A stretch of 64,000 nucleotides of DNA from positions 23,974,501 to 24,038,500 of the forward strand of contig AP031352.1 of the NCBI GenBank assembly GCA_037833965.1, read 5' to 3'. The stretch's first letter is position 1, and each line of letters starts with the position of its first letter. Below the pieces are notes generated by a model, which was given only the letters and a program-made list of their open reading frames with translations, did no database searches and was not told the DNA's origin. Shown in pieces: positions 57,531 through 64,000 of this stretch. A program made the position numbers and the translations under genes. This DNA comes from Marchantia polymorpha subsp. ruderalis (Eukaryota; Streptophyta; Marchantiopsida; Marchantiales; Marchantiaceae).

Positions 57531-60084
57531 ATGAGAAGACAAGTTTCCAGCTCGGGGTTATACCGTCACTTTCTAACCAGAAACTTGGAAAATGGAGCCG
57601 AGAAGTCTGTTCGAGCCCTAAATTCTTCTGCGCAGTTTTCTTCGACGTCTAGATTTCCCGATTCTCCAGGTGCTCCTCAAATTGCACACCCTGATCGGAA
57701 TTCGGGAACTTCTCAGGGCCTACTGTCTTTTTTCCAGCCCGTCAGATGTCTGGATTCGTCCGCCCGCCCCCGTCATGTAGACTCTGTTCCTCGTTCGTCT
57801 GTCATCGAAACGCGGAGGAGGTCGTTCGTTGCAACTGCGGGCAATGAGAAGGGGCCGAGCAAGAAATGCTGGGCTTGTGAACATGACATTTTGGGCGGGA
57901 GCGGTTTGTTTTGCCCCTCCTGCGATGGCATACAACCGCTAGACTTGTCCGTGGACCACTTCACAATCTTCGGAATGTAAGCTCGGCATCTCTGTAGATG
58001 TGTCTTTATCACTTTCTGGCAACAGTTTACCAGAGCGCAGATTTCAACACTTATTCATTTGCTACACGCAACTGTGATCATGACGACATCATCGGACCGA
58101 AGGGTTACTCCAAGGATTAAGTCTGCTAGAATCATTCGGCTTCCCAGATTGTAATGAATTGTTTCCCCTGACTTGCAGCGAACGGAGTTTCAAAGTGGAC
58201 TCGAAAGAGTTGGAACAGAGATACAAGAGTCTACAGAAGAAGCTGCATCCAGATCTCATGAGCTCCAAGTCCCAGGTATATGCACTTTGATGTTTGAAGA
58301 AATCGTGTAGCTTATCCCAATCCCATCGGTTATGAACATCTTAGAGCTGCGATCTGATCATCAGAAAGTTCTCATCAGGATTCTCTCCACGATTGTATTT
58401 TTCCAATACTGTTGTTGAGCAAACTTCACTTTGTAAATTGTGAGCACACGGGCTGTACACCGTCTTTGCCACGGCATCAGTATTGTCCTTATATATCTAT
58501 CAGCAGTTCAGAGGTTTGAGCTTGCTTGTATATACAGTTTTTAAGGAGACGAGATACAGAAAGAAGACGAGTCTCGGAGGAACTTAAAAAGCCTTTTTCT
58601 TTCGTAATCTTCAGGGTGAAGTTTGGACATCTTGTAGGGTTGAGCCCAGGCAATGGAGACCGAGGTTATTTTACACATTATCTCAGAAACTAGTGTGATC
58701 ATTTAAGGCCTAACGTCTTGCGGTCTCCATCGCATCTGCAAACAGAAAGAACAAGGATACTCAGCGGACCAGTCGTCTCATGTAATTCAAGCATATTTCC
58801 AATTACTCAAGCCTTTGTCCAGAGCACGATATTTGGTAAACACTCTGAAATCCAACCCTCTGTACGTTCTATTCGAAGAGTAGGTCTCAAGTCATGAGCA
58901 AAACTTTACAACAAACTAGTATCTTTTCTACCCACATTTTTACCAGATGCTTTTCTGTAACTGGAACTCACATGTTAGTGATTTGTCAGGATGCATAGCA
59001 CTCTCCAGTGATGCTGTTAACTATCTAGGACGGTAGTATCAAGTCACTTGTACGTTGAGGCATGAAAAGGGGGATGAGTTGATTGGAGTCATGTATCCTA
59101 TTCACTGGAAAATTTGAATCGAATCTATGAATGCGAGGTACTGTAACTTAGAATCCTTGCCGGCATTCTGTTTGCAGTTGGGACTTCATGGAATCAAAGT
59201 TGATGAGGAGGGGACAATTGATGACCCCGCTCTTCTGATGGAGGTCTGGTGCTTGTCTGTGTTGCAAAATATGTTTATAATATAGAAGATTGGAGACAAT
59301 TGTACTTGTATTTGCTTTGTCATGGCTGTCCGAGTCCTCTATGTCTCACTCTCTTCTTAATCAGCGGTAATAGTACTGCGAAAAGTCGTCGCACTTTGCT
59401 TTTCCATGACACCACTGAGTCCCCTTAATTCAAACTTCAGTAAAGAGGACGTTTAGGCCTTATGCGAGTGTGGTAGACAAAAGGATCTTGCTGTTTCCAA
59501 TGTTCTATGAATGAATAAGAATATCAGCTAAGAATTGCAGACATGATTATCAATATATCGACTAAACGTTTTCTTGCAGATAATGGAGATTCGTGAATCG
59601 CTTGAAGACGTATCCGATGCCAAGGAACTTCAGAAGCTGCAAGCTCAAGTACGCCTCGTGTCCTTTTTACTTCCAGACAGTTTGTTGGGTCGGTACCGTT
59701 GTTTTGTGGAATTGATTTGTGGACACATAAACACTGCAGACGAAGAGGCTACCTGCAAGCTTGGTTCCAAGATAAAATCTCCCTGAAAACTAGCGGACTG
59801 TTGCACAGAGCTCGGAATCCGTCTTTCATCTCCTCTTTTTCGAAGAAGACATGTGTTATTGCTAATAGGTGAATTCTACGGATTCCAACGAGGTTTGAAC
59901 ACGAAGTTGTGTCTGAAACTGGTACATTGTTCCCTTGGGTGTGCAGAATGCTTTGAGGATACAGGATACGGAAAAGGTTTTAGAAAAGACATTTGCAGCT
60001 GGAGACTTAAAAAAAGCCGTTTCGTGGGTGCAGCGCCTGGCGTATTACAACAAGGTCGATGAAGAGATTGTAAGAAAACTCTAG
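57531..60084 (+). CDS. HSCB: Mitochondrial J-domain co-chaperone HscB/HSC20 (Fe-S cluster assembly), six exons
   Basis: It helps Hsp70 transfer new Fe-S clusters from the ISCU scaffold to target proteins. The exons are 57,531-57,976, 58,179-58,275, 58,746-58,835, 59,178-59,243, 59,580-59,648 and 59,947-60,084, all with GT/AG borders and matching phases, giving 301 aa. The N-terminus is Arg/Ser-rich with few acids (MRRQVSSSGLYRHFLTRNLE), fitting a mitochondrial presequence. A tetracysteine zinc motif CWAC...CPSC (Cys113, 116, 128, 131) precedes the J domain, as in eukaryotic HSC20. The J domain has HPD at 172-174. The C-terminal HSCB oligomerisation domain includes LSRARYLLGLHGI, ALLMEIMEIRESLED and AYYNKVDEEIV. 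The start is the first ATG after an in-frame region open to TTG at 57,471. Two upstream fragments of this gene are duplication relics. Confidence 0.94.
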
Positions 60085-63000
60085 TAACCTAATCAGTATC
60101 TTGTACTAATATGAAGTCGGCTGAAGAAGAGCACTTTGATTTTCCTTGTTCACTAAGATCAGAAGTTCTGTGACCTTCTCAACGAAGCTTCATACAAAAG
60201 AAGGCCTCTTAATAAATCGAAACACGCCAATTGTAAAACATTTGAGATGTAGTAGGACTCTTTAAGTCATATTCTGACTGGTGGTTCTATGTATAAGAAA
60301 CAAATGTTTCTTCAGCTTTTTCACTGTTCTCTTTCACGCGTCCTTTTATTGTACAGTCGTCTACGAGTTCTTATGTCCTGACATTTTCAGATGTTTATTA
60401 TACTCTAGGATCGACCTTCAGGCTACTAGGTCGCTTGCTCATCGCTGACTGCTTTCTGTACCTTTGTTACCTCTGGATCTCGCATATTCTTCTGAATCAT
60501 TTTGTAGACCTTATGTCATTATGTTTGGATGAGAAATTTGACTTTTTAAGATAATTCACTTGTCGACGTGCTTCCTGGCATACTAAGATCACTAAGATGG
60601 TGAGCTTGTTAGAACACATGTCTGTCTTCATCTGAAACTATGCTGATATTCGCATGAGTCACTGCAGAGGTTTATTTTTATTGACCTCCTTCAGCTCAGA
60701 AGAGTTCCAAGATGTACTCGGTTTGACAGCCGACTTTTTAAAGTTTGACCACTCGTGACCTCGCTATTCGTGAGTTAGACCTAGCAGATGAAGTAAAGTT
60801 CCACTGTTCATGAAGGTGCTGGTCTATATCACAATGTTATTGTTGGCTCAGTGCTCCGACCTGATCTGCACGCAGGTTTTGCTGGAAGGTTAGTTAAGTT
60901 CTTTTCATGCAAACTGAAGCCGAGATTCACTGGTATGAATCATTGCATGCATTGGTGTCTACAGCCTTGATAAAACCCATCGAAGCACGACTAGCACGAG
61001 TTTCATAACAGTTCAGACCTGAAGATGCAGGAACCTTTCGTACGTCGATCTTGAGCAGCTCTGAGTATCAAAGGATGCGTTGAATTGGGCTCTTTTACTG
61101 GTTAAGAAGGTTATCAAGCACGATCAAAGAGTTCTCAGTTCCTTTGTAACAAAACGATATACTCTTTCTTCTCAGAGTCCAGGACGTAACTACAAACGCG
61201 TTCAGAAAGTTACTTAGATGACCTCGAAAGACATAAAACTCTGCTAATATTTGAGTTTAAACCTGAAAGATAGTCGTAGAGGACGGTGCCGGAAGCCTTG
61301 GAGGTCTGTACTCCGGCTAGACAATACTCCGGTTTTACGACTGGCAGATGCAAACCCAGCTGAGAGTGCTATAAAGAAGGCTTCACTTAGAGCATTGTAA
61401 GAGGTAGCAGTTATTCATGCTGCGCGGAAGTGAAAAAGAAGGTGGAAACGACGGATTGAAATGGAAGGATTTGAAGGAAAACTTGAGAGATTCCTGGTTG
61501 CACCAGGAAGCAAAATGCCGCGTATGTAATAGCTTGTGGCCCTCGACACAACTACATCCTCGACTAAAGACGTGTTCTTATCAGATCAGACTGGAGACTC
61601 ATGAGCATCTGTTGCATATTTGTCAACCAATTTGTCCCACAATGAAGAGACCTTACACTCGTGAAACATAAACGTGCCCTAGCAAATGCTGACAGAAGCA
61701 GATATTATGCAGATTATAAATGTCAACAGAAACCACTCCGGGAGACTATCTTTTGACTACATCCTGCTGTCAATGTGAGAGAAACTAAAGGAACCATTGC
61801 TCTATGTTTTGTTATGTTAACCAACGTCATGTACCTATGGAGAAACTACACCTTGTTACTTTCCTCCATATCATACAATCATTTGATCTGAAACTTTATA
61901 AGTAGTTATTACATGTGCGATGATGTCATAACACATGGTAATGAATCTCTTTATAAGCAATTGATGTCATATTATTGTAAGTGTCTAAAATTACATGAAG
62001 AGTTCTATATGATTTTTTTATTCACTATCAATATTAACAATGGATCATTTGTTCTAGAAGCATATTTATGTGCGGAATATAAAGGGATATACCTCTAACT
62101 AAAACGTGGACAAATTTTAGCAGTCTAATTTATCGCGAAATCCACGTGGTCAGCCATGCTCCTCGTGCGTGGCGAAACCTGCATTTGGGGTTCTGGTTAG
62201 GGCCCTAAGCTAACCGAGAGATACCTTCAAATCACACTGTTCTCCTTCTCGAGTGTTCTGGATGGTGTGCAATAGGTGAGGATTATTCCTTTTGGTTTGT
62301 TTACTACAGTGCTTCTTATCCAGAATCTAGATTTTTGTCAAACTTAGAAACCAGAAGTATTCGATTCCCGAGGACTTGCCAGACATCTGGATCTCTTACG
62401 AGATCTGTCCGAGATTGAAGACTGTAAACAGTGCAACATTTGTCCGACGAGAGAGGACAGCTGCAAAAGCTAAGATTTACTTGGCATTTATTACGTAGGA
62501 CTTGATTCAGATATGGTTGCATCACTTCATAGAAAAATAGTCAATACAGATGAATCTTCTAACGAAAGAAGGCATCAGTAATGCTGAAAGGTTAAGCGCA
62601 TATACGTGTAGTTCCCTGGCACGCACGCACGCCCCTGACACATCAACTCTCATGAAGGGTTTGAGGCATTTTTCCAGAGAAGACAATACTGTTTGACGAT
62701 GGGCAAGATGAAGAGGGCCAACGTCAACCAGGATTATTTTCAAAGAATGTCCCTGGTTTCGTTCAAGAAACCCATTCTGATTCCCCTGCAGCCACACCCA
62801 CCTCAGTGACTTTTCGCCTCGTACCAACCATCCCTGCAGCCTGGTGCCTCTTGCACAGCTGAGACTAGTTTCACCGCTTACAATCCTCCACGCCTAGCAC
62901 TAGCATATCTCCATCATATCTTCTGAAATGATATTATTGATTCTCAGCTACGTCCCATGGGTTTCAATCGGTTTCAGTCTGCTCATCATCCCATTCTACG

Positions 63001-64000
63001 CAAAGCCACATACCTTTGAAGAACATCCTTGTGAAACCTCAAGAGCCCAGGCTCTCCAGCACATGCAAAGAAGAAGATAGCATCATCCTCTCACATCATT
63101 TTGATAAGTTTTTTTTTTCGAAGGTTGAACGTAAATATTTTTTTTCGTATTCCTCGTTTACGTAAGTGACAAGATTCCGGGAGATGTTATATTAAAGGTG
63201 AATCCTGTATAAATTATGTTTAGCATAAGAAAACCATATTTAGCACGTTACTCTCAAGAGCTATTCTCACTTGCAGTTTCTACATCTTAATTGTTTTTCA
63301 AGACGATAGTGGATGGATAATATATCAATCTTTGATTGTATAAATAATGGATTATTTGGTTGCCAAGCAAGAGGAAAAAGTTGAAGAGCTCGCATTTTCA
63401 GGGAGTTGCAGTCATTGCCACATTGAGTCATTGACCATACTACTGTACTTCAAAGAGGAAATCCTTGTCAGTCAATGACTCAACCGCCAACGTATTCTTC
63501 GTTGGAGTATTGTGGACACAAAAGATGCAAAGGTGACGGCTTCAGATAAGGTCCTCAACACAAGGACTGCACATGGGAGGCGTGAGACCGGTTCCAAAGA
63601 GGGTCACATGCTCGCTCGCAGTCCGAGGAAAAGACATGCGGGCTCACTTCTGCCATTGGAGCATGCAATCTGAGGTCACATGATGCTGTCCTGCACCTTT
63701 GTGTACATCCCCGAGACAAGAACAATGCTCTGGAACTTCTTTCGGCCAACAACTCGTTGCAATGAGTTCCTACAATTCTCTTGAAGAAGTTTCTGTTCAT
63801 TCTTATTTTTACTTATCTACATTGTGGAGTAATGTTATTCTAACAATCAACAATTTTTAAACGAACACTATGTTCACGATCCCGTACTTGGTCTCATGAT
63901 TGAATTTCACAAAGCTTCATACGAAGTACTTAATTTTTCACTTTCTTTTGAAGCAACTTGTGTATTTGTATCAAAACATCAGGTACCTTGTTCGTCTGGA
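60085..64000. other. Intergenic DNA, no gene recognised
   Basis: Composition is mixed, with short ORFs only (longest about 100 codons, 62,522-62,827, -). The first few hundred bases probably include the HscB 3' UTR. No family motif, tRNA, long repeat or convincing exon pair was seen. Confidence 0.4.

Overview
The window looks like nuclear DNA of a land plant, most likely a bryophyte (a liverwort such as Marchantia is a reasonable guess, but nothing here proves it). The evidence is plant-type spliced genes with GT/AG introns, a plant FQR1-type quinone reductase, a plant-type trehalase, a GID1-like carboxylesterase that keeps the catalytic histidine lost in true gibberellin receptors, Copia and MULE elements, and GC-richer genes set in very AT-rich intergenic DNA.

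Layout. 1-4.1 kb: AT-rich DNA with a ~100-bp tandem repeat. 4.3-6.0 kb: a complete four-exon NAD(P)H:quinone oxidoreductase (FQR1/WrbA type, + strand). 6-12.2 kb: AT-rich DNA ending in three copies of a 155-bp tandem repeat. 12.2-18.3 kb: a broken Copia element (+) into which a 2.4-kb MULE DNA transposon has inserted, with 223-bp terminal inverted repeats, a target-site duplication and a decayed transposase. The right end of this region is an inverted pair of LTRs. 18.3-22 kb: no gene recognised. 22.0-23.9 kb: an intronless, full-length trehalase (-), with a possible divergent gene start at 24.9 kb. 24-32 kb: a GC-rich block and then an AT-rich block, without recognised genes. 32.0-33.0 kb: the GID1-like carboxylesterase (-), with two perfect hairpins and a G-box upstream.

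39.3-60.1 kb is the most unusual part. Four tandem paralogues (A-D, all on the - strand, 293-304 aa) encode an unrecognised family with a charged N-terminal half and a hydrophobic multi-pass core. The ~230 bp before each ATG is far more similar between copies than the ORFs themselves, and carries an upstream ORF that overlaps the main ATG. Copies B, C and D are each followed by a copy of the 5' part of the gene for mitochondrial Fe-S co-chaperone HscB/HSC20. Only the last, next to D, is the intact six-exon gene (57.5-60.1 kb). The other two are fragments ending at the same point in intron 2, so they mark the tandem-duplication junction. A second broken Copia element (-, about 48.5-54.2 kb) lies inside unit C. 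Units A and B also share a ~2.7-kb duplicated block with a conserved 34-bp-arm hairpin.

The recognised genes are single-function housekeeping or metabolic genes (quinone redox, trehalose hydrolysis, esterase, Fe-S cluster assembly) and do not form an operon or cluster. The paralogue array is the only candidate for an undescribed system. No rRNA, tRNA or CRISPR was seen.
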